The notes: generated by a model from the letters alone, not told the origin. A stretch of DNA of 64,000 bases from Erysipelotrichaceae bacterium (GCA_020633795.1 JACKCX010000005.1:52626-116625), one strand, 5' to 3'. Positions 28,343-37,203 are shown, numbered from the stretch's first letter. Made by a program: numbers and translations.

Positions 28343-30412
28343 TCAAATTTTCTCCTTAGCAACGGTGCGACGCCAATTGAACAATCCTTCTTCATTGCAT
28401 TCTTCGCCCAACTCTTTACGATCTTTAAATGGTCCGAACATAAAAGCGATATAGAAGATGAAAAGATCAATTAAAATGATGACGATAAGCGTGAGTAAAT
28501 CAAGAGAGAACGCAGCGTTCATGATTATGGTAAAACAACCGCCGATAATAATCATAAATGGTCCCGCTAGACCAGGGGTGATAAAAATGGCGTGAACTGT
28601 TTCTTTAAACCATATTTTTGGTTTGCCTTTATAGATGAGCATATAGATGTTGGTCAGTAAGAAGCCAAGAATGACATAAAGACATAAACCTAAGGAAAGA
28701 GCGAGAGTTCCACTCCACTGGTAGTAATATTTCAAAAGAAGAGAAACGCCACCACTGATGCCAAATAACAATATGCCTAGGGCAATTAAACGAAACATGA
28801 ATCGCTTATTTGAACTATGACGGTAAAGAAGAGAAACAAAATAGGGAAGGAATAAGAGAGTCAAAATAAGAAAAACTATGCCAAAGATAAAGAGGCGGAG
28901 AAGGAAAGGACTAGCATAGGGAACACTGGTGACAAATGTTAATCCCAAACCAATAAGGAATGAGACGAGAACTAAAGAGATAACTCGAATGACACTATGT
29001 CCACTCATGCTATTTTGCCAAACATCATTGTGAATAGCTTCTTTTGCTAATTGAGGTTTGTGCAGATGATTTAAAACCATAATTGGTGGTAAATAGAATA
29101 AGATCATAATAACGGCGCCGGAAGTAGAAGCATCAAAGAAATGCGTTGACTCCACAAAGCTATGCGCTAATAGAGCAAAATAAATTAATAAATAGAGCAG
29201 AGCAAAACGATAATACTTTTTGATGAAGAGGCGAACAATCGCATAAAAGCCAAAGATGACACCAGCGGCATAAAAAACGAGACCGGTAATACCACCCATT
29301 AAAAAGATTTCAAAATATCCAGAATGACAAGTTCGAACAAGATGATCAAAAATTGATGAATAGGTCATAATTAGTTTCGAACTAGCGCCATAGCCGTAGC
29401 CAATCATGAGACGCAAAGGATCTCGACTCACTAAATAAATGACCCAATCCCAAATCTCTTTGCGATTAGAAAAAGTTCCAAAATTATTCGTGAAAATATA
29501 TCGCTTTAGAAAATTGTCTAAAGAGATAAGAACTGCCCATCCTTTAGCAACTCCGATTAAATAAACGACCAAAAGAGCAACAGTAAGACCAATGATGAGG
29601 AAGAGAAAAAGAGAGGCTTTTATATAGTGATGATTAATATAATTAATGATGATTCGAGCGACGACATAACAAAAAATGACAGCCGCCGAAATTAGGAGAG
29701 TCGTATTGCAAAGAGTAAAAATCATGGCGAGGAAGAAAAAGATAATGAGTAAATAGGTCCACCACCGCGGTTTAGAGTAATTTACAATTAAGCACGCTAA
29801 AATGCCAAACATCAAACATAAACCAAAAATGTTGGGGTTGATAAAGAAAGATCCTGTTCCTTCACCGCCAAAAGTACCAAATAAAATATTTTTATAAATA
29901 TCAATTTCATAGAAAAGCGAAAAAGCCACCGCCACCACCACAGTAAGAATTACAAGATAAGCAAACCAGAGAACCCCTCTATTTCTTAATCGACCTTTTG
30001 CATATGCAAACATCATCATATATATCGCAATTAAACTGATTAATAATTGAATAGTGTAACGTATTTTTTCTTCGATGGAAAAAGTTAATTCGGCAGTGAT
30101 GCCGGTATCAACATTAGCAAAGGTAGTCGAAGATGGATTGGTCCATATGGCAATTGTTAGAGTGATAAAAATAATGATTAGAGCTGGGAGCAAAATCCAA
30201 TTAAAAGTCATCTGATTTTTCTTGTGTTCTAAAAAGAAATAAACACCCATCATAGCCAAGATAAGACCTGTCAGCATATAAAAGACGGGATTAGAAAACC
30301 CCTCACTCGGTACGCCATTAGAAAGAAGAGCGATGTTTTCAACAAAAAAACAGGTGATAACAATAATCAACCAAAACCAAATATTCGAGAGTGTGTATTT
30401 GAAATGTCCCAT
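28343..30412 (-). CDS. O-antigen ligase / Wzy-like polytopic membrane protein
   Basis: The product (689 residues from the ATG at 30412) has about 16 hydrophobic segments and a large outer loop region with the sequence FINPNIFGLCLMFGI and a later RTCHSGYFEIFLMGGITGL, both typical of the Wzy_C / O-antigen ligase superfamily. Such proteins polymerise or ligate surface glycans. A TTG at 30436 in frame would place the start inside the promoter, so the ATG is chosen. The protein continues with six or more extra membrane segments after the ligase core, which is longer than the family norm. It is 10-15 kb or more from the glycan cluster at 54.5 kb. Confidence 0.8.
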   Translation of the reverse strand: MGHFKYTLSNIWFWLIIVITCFFVENIALLSNGVPSEGFSNPVFYMLTGLILAMMGVYFFLEHKKNQMTFNWILLPALIIIFITLTIAIWTNPSSTTFANVDTGITAELTFSIEEKIRYTIQLLISLIAIYMMMFAYAKGRLRNRGVLWFAYLVILTVVVAVAFSLFYEIDIYKNILFGTFGGEGTGSFFINPNIFGLCLMFGILACLIVNYSKPRWWTYLLIIFFFLAMIFTLCNTTLLISAAVIFCYVVARIIINYINHHYIKASLFLFLIIGLTVALLVVYLIGVAKGWAVLISLDNFLKRYIFTNNFGTFSNRKEIWDWVIYLVSRDPLRLMIGYGYGASSKLIMTYSSIFDHLVRTCHSGYFEIFLMGGITGLVFYAAGVIFGFYAIVRLFIKKYYRFALLYLLIYFALLAHSFVESTHFFDASTSGAVIMILFYLPPIMVLNHLHKPQLAKEAIHNDVWQNSMSGHSVIRVISLVLVSFLIGLGLTFVTSVPYASPFLLRLFIFGIVFLILTLLFLPYFVSLLYRHSSNKRFMFRLIALGILLFGISGGVSLLLKYYYQWSGTLALSLGLCLYVILGFLLTNIYMLIYKGKPKIWFKETVHAIFITPGLAGPFMIIIGGCFTIIMNAAFSLDLLTLIVIILIDLFIFYIAFMFGPFKDRKELGEECNEEGLFNWRRTVAKEKI

Positions 30413-30427
30413 GTGCGAGCCACACGC

Positions 30428-30456
30428 ATTATACAAATAAACGCGCGAAATGTCTA
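30428..30456 (-). promoter_or_regulatory. Promoter with very short leader for the O-antigen-ligase-like gene
   Basis: -35 TAGACA (30451-30456), 17 bases, -10 TATAAT (30428-30433). The start of transcription would fall near 30421, leaving about 9 bases before the ATG at 30412 and no Shine-Dalgarno site. Confidence 0.65.
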
Positions 30457-30472
30457 AAACTTTAAAGTATCG

Positions 30473-30490
30473 CGGACCTCATTGAGGTCC
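30473..30490. other. Inverted repeat between divergent promoters
   Basis: GGACCTC (30474-30480) and GAGGTCC (30484-30490) around ATT. It lies between the two divergent genes, with T-rich sequence on the plus side but no full U-run, so it may be an operator or a weak terminator. Confidence 0.35.
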
Positions 30491-30562
30491 TTTAAACTTT
30501 GCTTTATTTCGATAAACATCTTGAATCTATCATCATAAATAGTAAAAAAGTACATATTGATT

Positions 30563-30590
30563 TTGATATAATCAAAAAATTACTTATAAT
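30563..30590 (+). promoter_or_regulatory. Leaderless promoter of the sirtuin operon
   Basis: -35 TTGATA (30563-30568), 16 bases, -10 TATAAT (30585-30590), 6 bases to the ATG at 30597. Transcription should begin at or within one base of the A of ATG. Confidence 0.75.
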
Positions 30591-30596
30591 AATGAC

Positions 30597-31322
30597 ATGA
30601 ATAAATATCAAATATTAAAAGGTATGATTGAAGAGGGACAACAAATTGTTGTTTTTACGGGAGCGGGAATCTCGGTGGCAAGTGGCATTCCTGATTTTCG
30701 CAGCGCCGATGGACTCTATAATCAAAAAACTAAACTATCCATTTCACCAGAAGAGATTATTTCTCATCATTTCTTCGAGAATCACCCATCCGATTTCTAT
30801 GATTTCTATAAATCAAAAATGCTCTATCCACAAGCTCAACCAAATCTCGCTCATAAGTACTTTGCTAATCTTGAAAAACAAGGTAAAAATGTCATTATCA
30901 TCACTCAGAATATCGATGGGCTCCATCAAGAAGCGGGTTCTTCATTAGTCTATGAATTACATGGCAATGTTCATCGTAATTATTGTGAAAAATGCGGGCG
31001 TTCTTTTGGCATGAATTATATCTTAAAGCATCAAGGTGTTCCCACTTGTGATGTCTGTGGAGGAGTGATAAAACCCGATGTGGTTCTTTATGAAGAGCCA
31101 CTCAATGAAGATACCATTATGCGAGCGATATCCGCTATCATGACTTGTGATGTTTTAGTGGTTGTGGGCACCTCATTAACTGTCTATCCCGCCGCTGGCT
31201 TTCTCCGTTATTTTAAAGGTAAATACCTTATTGTTATCAATAAAAGTGAGACATCCTATGACAACATGTGCGATCTTGTCATCAACGAAAATATTGAAGA
31301 TGTGGTTAAGAAACTAGTATGA
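30597..31322 (+). CDS. NAD-dependent deacylase, Sir2 family
   Basis: Sirtuins remove acyl groups from lysine using NAD+, giving nicotinamide and O-acyl-ADP-ribose. The 241-residue protein has GAGISVASGIPDFRS (residues 22-36), TQNIDGLH, the catalytic His in ELHGN, and a four-Cys zinc site (CEKC and CDVC). It is complete and of usual length. It overlaps the following HAD phosphatase by 4 bases (ATGA). No Shine-Dalgarno site precedes the start; a leaderless message is predicted. Confidence 0.95.
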   Translation: MNKYQILKGMIEEGQQIVVFTGAGISVASGIPDFRSADGLYNQKTKLSISPEEIISHHFFENHPSDFYDFYKSKMLYPQAQPNLAHKYFANLEKQGKNVIIITQNIDGLHQEAGSSLVYELHGNVHRNYCEKCGRSFGMNYILKHQGVPTCDVCGGVIKPDVVLYEEPLNEDTIMRAISAIMTCDVLVVVGTSLTVYPAAGFLRYFKGKYLIVINKSETSYDNMCDLVINENIEDVVKKLV

Positions 31323-31978
31323 AAAAAGTTATCATATTTGATTTAGATGGGACTCTTCTCAACACCATTGATGATTTAAAAAACGCCGTAAATCACGTTT
31401 TATTTTTACATAATTGGCCAGCAAGAACGACCGAACAAATTCGACAAGCCATTGGTAATGGTGTCGCAAAATTAGTGGAAAGAAGTTTGCCACAAGAAAC
31501 AACTAAAGGCGATTATCTTTTAGCGCTTCAAGAATTTCGCGCTTATTATAGCGAGCATTACGATGAGCAAACCCATCCATATAAAGACGTTGTGTCACTT
31601 ATCGAGAAATTAAAAAGTGACGGCTTTCTTCTTGCGGTTTGCACGAATAAAACGCAATTAGTTGCGGAGAAGTTGGTTCATCATTTTTTCGATCATTTAT
31701 TTGATTTTATTCAAGGCGATCAAGTTGATGTTCCGAAAAAACCCGCTCCCGCCATGATTGACAAGATTCTCCATTTCTTTCATATCAAAAAAGAAGATAC
31801 CTTATATGTTGGCGACACGGATGTCGATCGTCAGACGGCCCTTAATTCACAACTTGATTATTATCTTGTCAGCTATGGTTATCGCACTAAAGATGAATTG
31901 AATATTCTTTGTCCTGATAGCGTAATCGTCGACACAGTTGAGGAATTATATTTCAATATCAAAAAAAATAGGAATTAA
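31319..31978 (+). CDS. HAD-family phosphatase, phosphoglycolate phosphatase-like
   Basis: The 219-residue protein has the HAD motif I DLDGTLLN (residues 8-15), an alpha-helical cap, motif II TN (CTNKTQ), a Lys in motif III and the acidic motif IV VGDTDVD. Such proteins hydrolyse small phosphate esters such as 2-phosphoglycolate or pyrophosphate (Gph/PpaX group); the exact substrate cannot be told from sequence. It is coupled to the sirtuin gene and ends in a terminator shared with the opposing CarD-like gene. Confidence 0.88.
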   Translation: MKKVIIFDLDGTLLNTIDDLKNAVNHVLFLHNWPARTTEQIRQAIGNGVAKLVERSLPQETTKGDYLLALQEFRAYYSEHYDEQTHPYKDVVSLIEKLKSDGFLLAVCTNKTQLVAEKLVHHFFDHLFDFIQGDQVDVPKKPAPAMIDKILHFFHIKKEDTLYVGDTDVDRQTALNSQLDYYLVSYGYRTKDELNILCPDSVIVDTVEELYFNIKKNRN

Positions 31979-31987
31979 TCCTATTTT
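31965..31987. terminator. Bidirectional terminator over two convergent stops
   Basis: AAAATAGGA (31965-31973) pairs with TCCTATTTT (31979-31987). It contains the stop codons of both the HAD gene and the CarD-like gene. Confidence 0.75.
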
Positions 31988-32469
31988 AATTCTTTAATTC
32001 GCTGATTGATAAAATCAAGAATTTTATCGCGCTTGACTCCGTAGCAAGTCGAGAATTCATCGAGAATAAAATTGGTGGCATATTCGAGCATATCAACATC
32101 TGCGGGTCCAAGTTTGACTCCCTCGGGATTATCTCGATAAGTTCTTAGTTGAGCAAAGAGATAGGCGATATCTTCGACATCACCAGAACATAGCTTTCTT
32201 TTATAAGCATCTCTTCTTTGTTTGGTGTTGGGATTGAATTCTTTTTCGACTTCACTAATTTTTATTAATAATTTATCAGCCTCTTCTTTAGACATAATAG
32301 GACGGATAATATCATCGATTGAATCAAAGGGAACATAGATGGTTTCGGCATCGCTGCGATTGGCTCGCACTAAGAAATAGGTTTTGCCACCCATCTCCTT
32401 TGTTCCGATAATGACGGATAGTCCATCTCGGCAATGCATCACTTCATCATTTACTTTGAATTTACTCAT
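31981..32469 (-). CDS. CarD/CdnL-family transcription regulator
   Basis: CarD-family proteins bind the RNA polymerase beta subunit and help promoter opening. The 162-residue protein has an N-terminal RNAP-interaction domain (about residues 1-60: FKVNDEVMHCRDGLSVI... IYVPFDSIDDIIRPIM) and a helical C-terminal domain, as in CdnL. Its -10 (TAGAAT, 32476-32481) ends 6 bases before the ATG with no Shine-Dalgarno site, so it is predicted to be leaderless. Which promoters it acts on is unknown. Confidence 0.88.
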   Translation of the reverse strand: MSKFKVNDEVMHCRDGLSVIIGTKEMGGKTYFLVRANRSDAETIYVPFDSIDDIIRPIMSKEEADKLLIKISEVEKEFNPNTKQRRDAYKRKLCSGDVEDIAYLFAQLRTYRDNPEGVKLGPADVDMLEYATNFILDEFSTCYGVKRDKILDFINQRIKELK

Positions 32470-32475
32470 ATTACT

Positions 32476-32481
32476 ATTCTA
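32476..32481 (-). promoter_or_regulatory. -10 element of the CarD-like gene (leaderless)
   Basis: TAGAAT on the minus strand, 6 bases before the ATG at 32469; a weak -35 TTTTGG (32499-32504) lies 17 bases upstream. Confidence 0.5.
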
Positions 32482-32574
32482 TTATCTCAAAAAATGACCC
32501 AAAATGTAAGCGAAAAGCCCAATTATAATTATCAATTAGAATATATTTTTCTAGAAATGGACTGATAAAATAAA

Positions 32575-32591
32575 AAGCGCCATAGGCGCTT
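32575..32591. terminator. Terminator-like hairpin
   Basis: AAGCGCC (32575-32581) pairs with GGCGCTT (32585-32591); followed by TATTTTT on the plus strand and TTTATTTT on the minus strand. Confidence 0.65.
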
Positions 32592-32808
32592 ATTTTTAAT
32601 AATTGATGATTAATAATTTTGAGCAATATTATATATAGCAATAAAACATGGGTCTGTAAAGAGCCTAGCAATTAAATTTATCATCATAAAAAAGATAACC
32701 GATGGATAAGAATTTATTTTTCTATCAACGCAACAAACGAAAAAATATTTAACTTTTAAATGATAAATTCAAGAAAATTTCACATGTCAGCGATAGAGAC
32801 AAATGAAT

Positions 32809-33366
32809 TTAGAGATTGGCTTGTATCCATTTAAGAAATGCCACCATAAAGGCAGATAAGTAAGTGGATGTCCGTTCATTCTTTAGTGATCCGTCCTCAT
32901 CAAATAAGGCATAGATATTGCCGATATAAGCTTCTGGCTGAGCCATTACTGGAACATTTAAGCAAGCCAAAACTTGACGCAGTTGATGATTGGCCCCAAA
33001 GCCGCCCATGCCACCTGGTGAGATGCTAATGACAGCGCCTGGCTTTTTATCCCAAGCGTTCTGCCCATATGGTCGAGAGCCAATATCGAGAGCGTTTTTA
33101 AGAACAGGTGGAATCGAACGGTTATATTCCGGGGTAATAAATAAAACCGCATCGTGTTTTCGAATTGTCTCTCTCAACTTGAGCCAGGGTTGTGGCTCTT
33201 TGTTTTCATCTTCTAAATCTTGATTATAAATAATGAGATCATTGATATCGATGATGCTAAGATTTAAATCCTTTGGACTTAAATTTTTGAGAGCGAGAGC
33301 TAATTTTTTTGAATAAGATTCTTTACGATTGCTGCCAATAAAGACAGCGACATTTATTTTTGACAT
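32809..33366 (-). CDS. NADPH-dependent FMN reductase-like flavoprotein
   Basis: The 185-residue protein has a flavodoxin-like fold with the family signature GSNRKESYSKKLA (about residues 11-23), a middle motif FITPEYNRSIPPVLKNALD (typical of the FMN-binding loop) and ISPGGMGGFGANHQLRQ. Such proteins reduce FMN, quinones or azo compounds with NAD(P)H. AAGGA lies about 10 bases before the ATG. A -35/-10 pair (TTGAAA, 17, TAAAGT) lies upstream. The physiological substrate is unknown. Confidence 0.88.
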   Translation of the reverse strand: MSKINVAVFIGSNRKESYSKKLALALKNLSPKDLNLSIIDINDLIIYNQDLEDENKEPQPWLKLRETIRKHDAVLFITPEYNRSIPPVLKNALDIGSRPYGQNAWDKKPGAVISISPGGMGGFGANHQLRQVLACLNVPVMAQPEAYIGNIYALFDEDGSLKNERTSTYLSAFMVAFLKWIQANL

Positions 33367-33464
33367 ATTTTAAATTCCTTTGTATCTACTTTCACTTTAT
33401 TGAAAGAAAATTATCATTTCAAATGAAATGCTTATATTTTGCTAGGTCAAAAAGATAATTTAAT

Positions 33465-33500
33465 TAGAAAAAGAAAAAAACCTTAACAAAAGTTAAGGTT
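33465..33500 (-). terminator. Terminator after tRNA-Ala
   Basis: Minus strand: AACCTTAAC pairs with GTTAAGGTT (33479-33500), followed by TTTTTCTTTTTC. Confidence 0.85.
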
Positions 33501-33510
33501 AATAATCATT

Positions 33511-33586
33511 TGGTGGATCTGACCGGGATCGAACCGGCTACCTCCTCCATGCCATGGAGGCGCTCTCCCAGGTGAGCTACAGACCC
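33511..33586 (-). tRNA. tRNA-Ala (GGC)
   Basis: Full cloverleaf of 76 bases with encoded CCA. Anticodon loop ATGGCAT gives GGC. The acceptor stem has the G3-U70 wobble pair that marks alanine tRNA. T loop TTCGATC. It has its own terminator and a promoter (-35 TTGATT 33625-33630, 16 bases, -10 TATAAA 33603-33608). Confidence 0.95.
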
Positions 33587-33602
33587 AAAGGACTGTTATG
33601 AT

Positions 33603-33630
33603 TTTATAACGAGATCGTCCCATAAATCAA
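33603..33630 (-). promoter_or_regulatory. Promoter of tRNA-Ala
   Basis: -35 TTGATT (33625-33630), 16-base spacer, -10 TATAAA (33603-33608) on the minus strand, about 16 bases before the mature 5' end. Confidence 0.55.
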
Positions 33631-33714
33631 TAACAACTTCGTTTGATGTCGCGATTGATAATCTCTCTTGAATTAAAAATGATTTTAAGAGAAATGTTTT
33701 ATAAGGCAAGGATG

Positions 33715-33750
33715 AGAAATAAAAAGCGTTAAACATATATGTGTTAACGC
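33715..33750 (-). terminator. Terminator after tRNA-Arg
   Basis: Near-perfect inverted repeat GCGTTAA...TTAACGC (33726-33750) followed on the minus strand by CTTTTTATTT. The tRNA-Arg transcript should end here, before tRNA-Ala. Confidence 0.75.
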
Positions 33751-33759
33751 AATTTTGCA

Positions 33760-33836
33760 TGGCGCGCCTGAGGCGATTTGAACGTCTGACTCCCATCTTA
33801 GGAGGATGGTACTCTATCCAGCTGAGTTACAGGCGC
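33760..33836 (-). tRNA. tRNA-Arg (CCT)
   Basis: Cloverleaf of 77 bases with encoded CCA and discriminator G. The anticodon loop CTCCTAA gives CCT (reads AGG). Acceptor GCGCCTG/CAGGCGC pairs fully. The T stem AGACG/CGCCT has one A-C mismatch in the middle pair. Confidence 0.93.
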
Positions 33837-33851
33837 AATTTCATAAAGGTT

Positions 33852-34751
33852 TTATTTCTTTAAAAAATTGCTGATATCTTGATAGACTTCAACACGATTT
33901 TTTTCATTTAAAATCTCATGCCTCATGTGAGAATAGATATGAGCGGTAATATTATGAACACCAACAGAGCAATACATCTTTTGTAATGCCATCGTCGATT
34001 TAGTGTAATTAGTGACTGGATCTTCTTCGCCAGAAATGATAAATAATTGAATATCTTTATTTATTTGTTTAAGACCTTTCTTTTTGTAGAGTGTTTTCAT
34101 ACCCTTAAGAAATTCGAGACAGAAACCATTATTGGGTCCAAATCCACATAGTGGATCAGCAATGTATTTAGTCACATTTTCATGACGATAGGAAAGCCAA
34201 TCATAAGGTGTTTCAGGATTAGTAATTTTTTTATTGAAGTTCCCAAACATCAAAGAGTTTAAAAATTGAGCCTTTTCATTGCGATTCTTTTTATTGACGA
34301 TCATCTTGGCTAAGCAATAACCAACTCCGACGGCGGGATTCTTACTTCCTGAACCGCAGAGAACAACTTTCTTCACATGATTAGGATAACGTTGAATATA
34401 GGATTGAGCCATAAAGGAACCCATGCTATGGGCAAAGATATAAGTCGGCACACCACTCTTTTCCAGATGAGTGACCACTTTATTTTCTAAATCAACTTGT
34501 TTTTTAAATCCATCAAGAGGCCAAATACCCACATTAGACATATCGGGGAGAACATTTTCGCCTTGTCCAAATGTATCAAGACAATAGACACTAAAACCCT
34601 CACCATTGAGAAAAGTAGCAAATTCATCATAGCGTTGAGCATATTCTTCCATGCCCTCCATGATTAAAACATTAGCTACTGGCTTTTCAATTTCCCAGGC
34701 CAATCCAAAATAATGTTGACCATCAAATTCTAGTTCGTAACGTTTTTTCAT
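33852..34751 (-). CDS. Alpha/beta hydrolase, monoacylglycerol-lipase-like
   Basis: The 299-residue protein has the nucleophile elbow AHSMGSF (around residue 108) and a C-terminal catalytic His in SHMRHEIL (about residue 278), with an Asp in GEEDPVTN; it matches the Hydrolase_4 / lysophospholipase group (PldB or monoglyceride lipase). It has no signal peptide, so it is probably cytoplasmic. It is the last gene of gatC-gatA-gatB-galE-hydrolase, 8 bases after galE. The substrate is not known. Confidence 0.85.
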   Translation of the reverse strand: MKKRYELEFDGQHYFGLAWEIEKPVANVLIMEGMEEYAQRYDEFATFLNGEGFSVYCLDTFGQGENVLPDMSNVGIWPLDGFKKQVDLENKVVTHLEKSGVPTYIFAHSMGSFMAQSYIQRYPNHVKKVVLCGSGSKNPAVGVGYCLAKMIVNKKNRNEKAQFLNSLMFGNFNKKITNPETPYDWLSYRHENVTKYIADPLCGFGPNNGFCLEFLKGMKTLYKKKGLKQINKDIQLFIISGEEDPVTNYTKSTMALQKMYCSVGVHNITAHIYSHMRHEILNEKNRVEVYQDISNFLKK

Positions 34752-34759
34752 ATGTTTAC

Positions 34760-35776
34760 CTACTTATCATATCCATTTGGATTATTTTTCTGCCAATTCC
34801 AAGAATCACGGCAGGCGTCACTTATATTATAGATGGTTTTATAGCCCATCTCTTCAAAAGCTTTTGTGCAATCGGCATAATTCTCATCAACATCGCCAGG
34901 ACGTCGCGGACAGATTTGATATTTGATAGAAATGTGATTAGCGTTTTCAAAAGCGTGAACAAGTTCTAAAACACTAGTGCCACGACCAGTTCCAAGATTA
35001 TAGATGACGAGCCCGGGGTTAGTGGCTAACTTTTTCAAAGCAAAGCAATGACCTCGCGCCAAATCAACAACATGAATATAATCGCGGACACCTGTCCCGT
35101 CACAAGTCTGATAATCGTTGCCATAGACATTGAGAAATGGACGTTTACCAATCGCTACCTGCGTGATATAAGGCATTAAATTATTAGGAATACCATGAGG
35201 GTCTTCCCCCATTAATCCTGATGAATGGGCTCCAATAGGATTGAAATAACGCAAGATGGCAATGTTGGATTCAGGATGTTCCTTCGCATAGTTGACTAAA
35301 AGAAATTCAATATCTAATTTGGTTTGACCATAAGGATTGGTGCAACCGCCAATTTTATCACTTTCCTTCAAAGGAACGCGTTCAGGAATACCATAGACTG
35401 TGGCACTGGAAGAAAAGACGAAATTATGGACATCAAATTCCGCCATCAATTTGAGAAGAACGCGGCTGCTTCCCACATTATTAGAAAAATATAAATCAGG
35501 TTTTTGAACTGATTCAGCCACGCTTTTTAATCCTGCAAAGTGAATGATATCGGTGATGTTTTCTTTTTCAAAAACATAGCGCATCATCTCTTCATTTTGC
35601 ACATCAATTTCGTAGAAGGTAGGCTTTTTACCAGTTATTTGACAAATACGATTCAAAACTTCTGGTTTGGAATTTAAAAAATTATCAACAATAATCACTT
35701 CGTATCCTTCATTTAATAATTCAACGACAGTGTGGGAACCAATGTAGCCAGTTCCTCCAGTAACTAAAACGGCCAT
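34760..35776 (-). CDS. galE: UDP-glucose 4-epimerase
   Basis: Interconverts UDP-glucose and UDP-galactose; supplies sugar nucleotides for surface glycans. The 338-residue extended SDR protein has the NAD-binding GGTGYIGSH (residues 7-15), the catalytic YGQTK (Tyr-x-x-x-Lys, about residue 148), and SSSATVYG. Length and C-terminus are typical of GalE. AAGGAG precedes the ATG within the gatB end, and the gatB stop is one base away, so it is translated as part of the gat operon. Substrate specificity (Glc/Gal versus GlcNAc/GalNAc) cannot be told from this. Confidence 0.95.
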   Translation of the reverse strand: MAVLVTGGTGYIGSHTVVELLNEGYEVIIVDNFLNSKPEVLNRICQITGKKPTFYEIDVQNEEMMRYVFEKENITDIIHFAGLKSVAESVQKPDLYFSNNVGSSRVLLKLMAEFDVHNFVFSSSATVYGIPERVPLKESDKIGGCTNPYGQTKLDIEFLLVNYAKEHPESNIAILRYFNPIGAHSSGLMGEDPHGIPNNLMPYITQVAIGKRPFLNVYGNDYQTCDGTGVRDYIHVVDLARGHCFALKKLATNPGLVIYNLGTGRGTSVLELVHAFENANHISIKYQICPRRPGDVDENYADCTKAFEEMGYKTIYNISDACRDSWNWQKNNPNGYDK

Positions 35777-35777
35777 T

Positions 35778-37202
35778 TTATCTTCTCCTTAATTCTTCAA
35801 CCACATATTTATTGGCTAAAGCGGGGTTAACTTTACCTTGGGTTTTTTTCATGATTTGTCCAACGAGAAAGCCAACCGCTCGATCTTTGCCGTTTTGATA
35901 ATCAACGATTGCTTGTGGATTGGCGTTGATAATTTCATTAACCAAGTTAAGAATTTCTTCTTCATTATTTATTAATGAAATTCCAATCGACTTTTTAATC
36001 GTTTCTGGGTCTTCTTTGGTTTGATACATCTTGTCAAAAATATCACGAGCTTGCTTATTCGAAATATCGCCTTTTTCAATCATCAACACAAGCTTTCCTA
36101 AATTAATGGGAAGGATGGGGAAATCGGTAATGGAAATAAGTTCTTTATTAAGAATGGATTGAACATCAACAATTAACCAGTTAGCTAATAATTTAGCATT
36201 AGCTCCTGTCTTGATTGCTTCATCAAAATAGCAACTGATTTCCTTATTAGCAATAAGCATATTACTATCGTATTCATTGAGACCAAGTTGTTCATAACGA
36301 TTTAATTTTGACTCCGCAAGTTCAGGAGAGGTTTCGATCGCGTTATTAATAAATTCATCACTTAATTTAATAGGAGTAATATTAGGTTCTGTAAAATATT
36401 TATAATCAACCGCATCAGTTTTTAAACGCATCAAAACAGTTTGTTTTAATCCTTCATCAAAGCGGCGTGTTTCCTGAGTTACAGAACCGCCACTAAGAAG
36501 AATTTGTTCTTGTCTTTTTACTTCAAAATCAATAGCCTTCTCGATATTAGCAAAGCTATTTAAGTTTTTAATCTCGACTTTTGTTCCTAGTTTCTCACTT
36601 CCAAAAGGTCGAATGGAAACATTGACATCGCACCGTAATGAACCTTCTTCCATCTTGCCATTACTAACATCAAGAAAAGAGACGATTGAACGTATTTTTT
36701 CAGCATATTTCATCGCTTCTTCACCGCTTCGTAAGTCGGGGCGAGAAACAATTTCAACTAGAGGAATGCCCGCTCGATTATAGTCGAGAAGAGTGCAATC
36801 CCAGGAATGGAGTTGCTTGCAGGTATCTTCTTCCATGTGAAGTCTTTCAATGCTAATCGTCTTTTTACCTCGACTGGTTTCAATTTCTAAAGTTCCATTT
36901 GAACCAATAGGTCGTCTCTGCTGAGTGATTTGATATCCCTTTGGCAAATCGCTATAAAAATAATTTTTACGGTCGAACCATAATTCGTGGTCAATGCTCA
37001 TATGGAGAGCATGAGAGATGCGAATCGCGTTGATAACAGCTTGCTTATTAACAACAGGCATCGTACCAGGAAAGCCAAGATCAAGAGGGACAGTTTGACT
37101 ATTAGGAATTTCACCATAAGTGACAGGGGCATTAGAAAACATCTTACTTTTTGTTTTCATTTCAACATGGATTTCAAGTCCGATAACAGCTTCAAAATTC
37201 AT
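35778..37202 (-). CDS. gatB: Aspartyl/glutamyl-tRNA amidotransferase subunit B
   Basis: GatB with GatA and GatC converts Glu-tRNA(Gln) (and/or Asp-tRNA(Asn)) to the amide form. The start is placed at the ATG at 37202 because GGAGG lies 9 bases upstream; an ATG 9 bases earlier would overlap the ribosome-binding site. The 474-residue protein has the signature VIGLEIHVEMKTKSKMFSN and the KNYFYSDLPKGYQITQ region, and a C-terminal tRNA-binding YqeY-like tail. Because asnS is in this window, GatCAB here probably serves Gln-tRNA(Gln) (inference). Confidence 0.96.
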   Translation of the reverse strand: MNFEAVIGLEIHVEMKTKSKMFSNAPVTYGEIPNSQTVPLDLGFPGTMPVVNKQAVINAIRISHALHMSIDHELWFDRKNYFYSDLPKGYQITQQRRPIGSNGTLEIETSRGKKTISIERLHMEEDTCKQLHSWDCTLLDYNRAGIPLVEIVSRPDLRSGEEAMKYAEKIRSIVSFLDVSNGKMEEGSLRCDVNVSIRPFGSEKLGTKVEIKNLNSFANIEKAIDFEVKRQEQILLSGGSVTQETRRFDEGLKQTVLMRLKTDAVDYKYFTEPNITPIKLSDEFINNAIETSPELAESKLNRYEQLGLNEYDSNMLIANKEISCYFDEAIKTGANAKLLANWLIVDVQSILNKELISITDFPILPINLGKLVLMIEKGDISNKQARDIFDKMYQTKEDPETIKKSIGISLINNEEEILNLVNEIINANPQAIVDYQNGKDRAVGFLVGQIMKKTQGKVNPALANKYVVEELRRR

Positions 37203-37203
37203 C

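Larger units (their letters stand above)
32470..32808. other. AT-rich intergenic region with a promoter-like and a terminator-like element
   Basis: This 339-base region holds no convincing coding sequence. On the minus strand a TTTACA (about 32656) 17 bases before TATATA leads toward the hairpin AAGCGCC-ATA-GGCGCTT (32575-32591) followed by T's. That could give an RNA of about 55-60 bases, or be the end of the flavin reductase transcript. Apart from this I see nothing. Confidence 0.35.

Noticed and set aside
30473..30490. GGACCTC/GAGGTCC inverted repeat as a T-box or riboswitch part.
   Set aside because: It lacks the T-box core and no amino-acid gene follows; kept only as an inverted repeat.
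32474..32671. A 65-codon open frame on the minus strand.
   Set aside because: It lacks a ribosome-binding site, has a composition typical of AT-rich DNA, and spans the terminator hairpin at 32575-32591.
33596..33796. A 66-codon open frame on the minus strand.
   Set aside because: It runs through the tRNA-Arg gene and its terminator, so it cannot be a protein gene.
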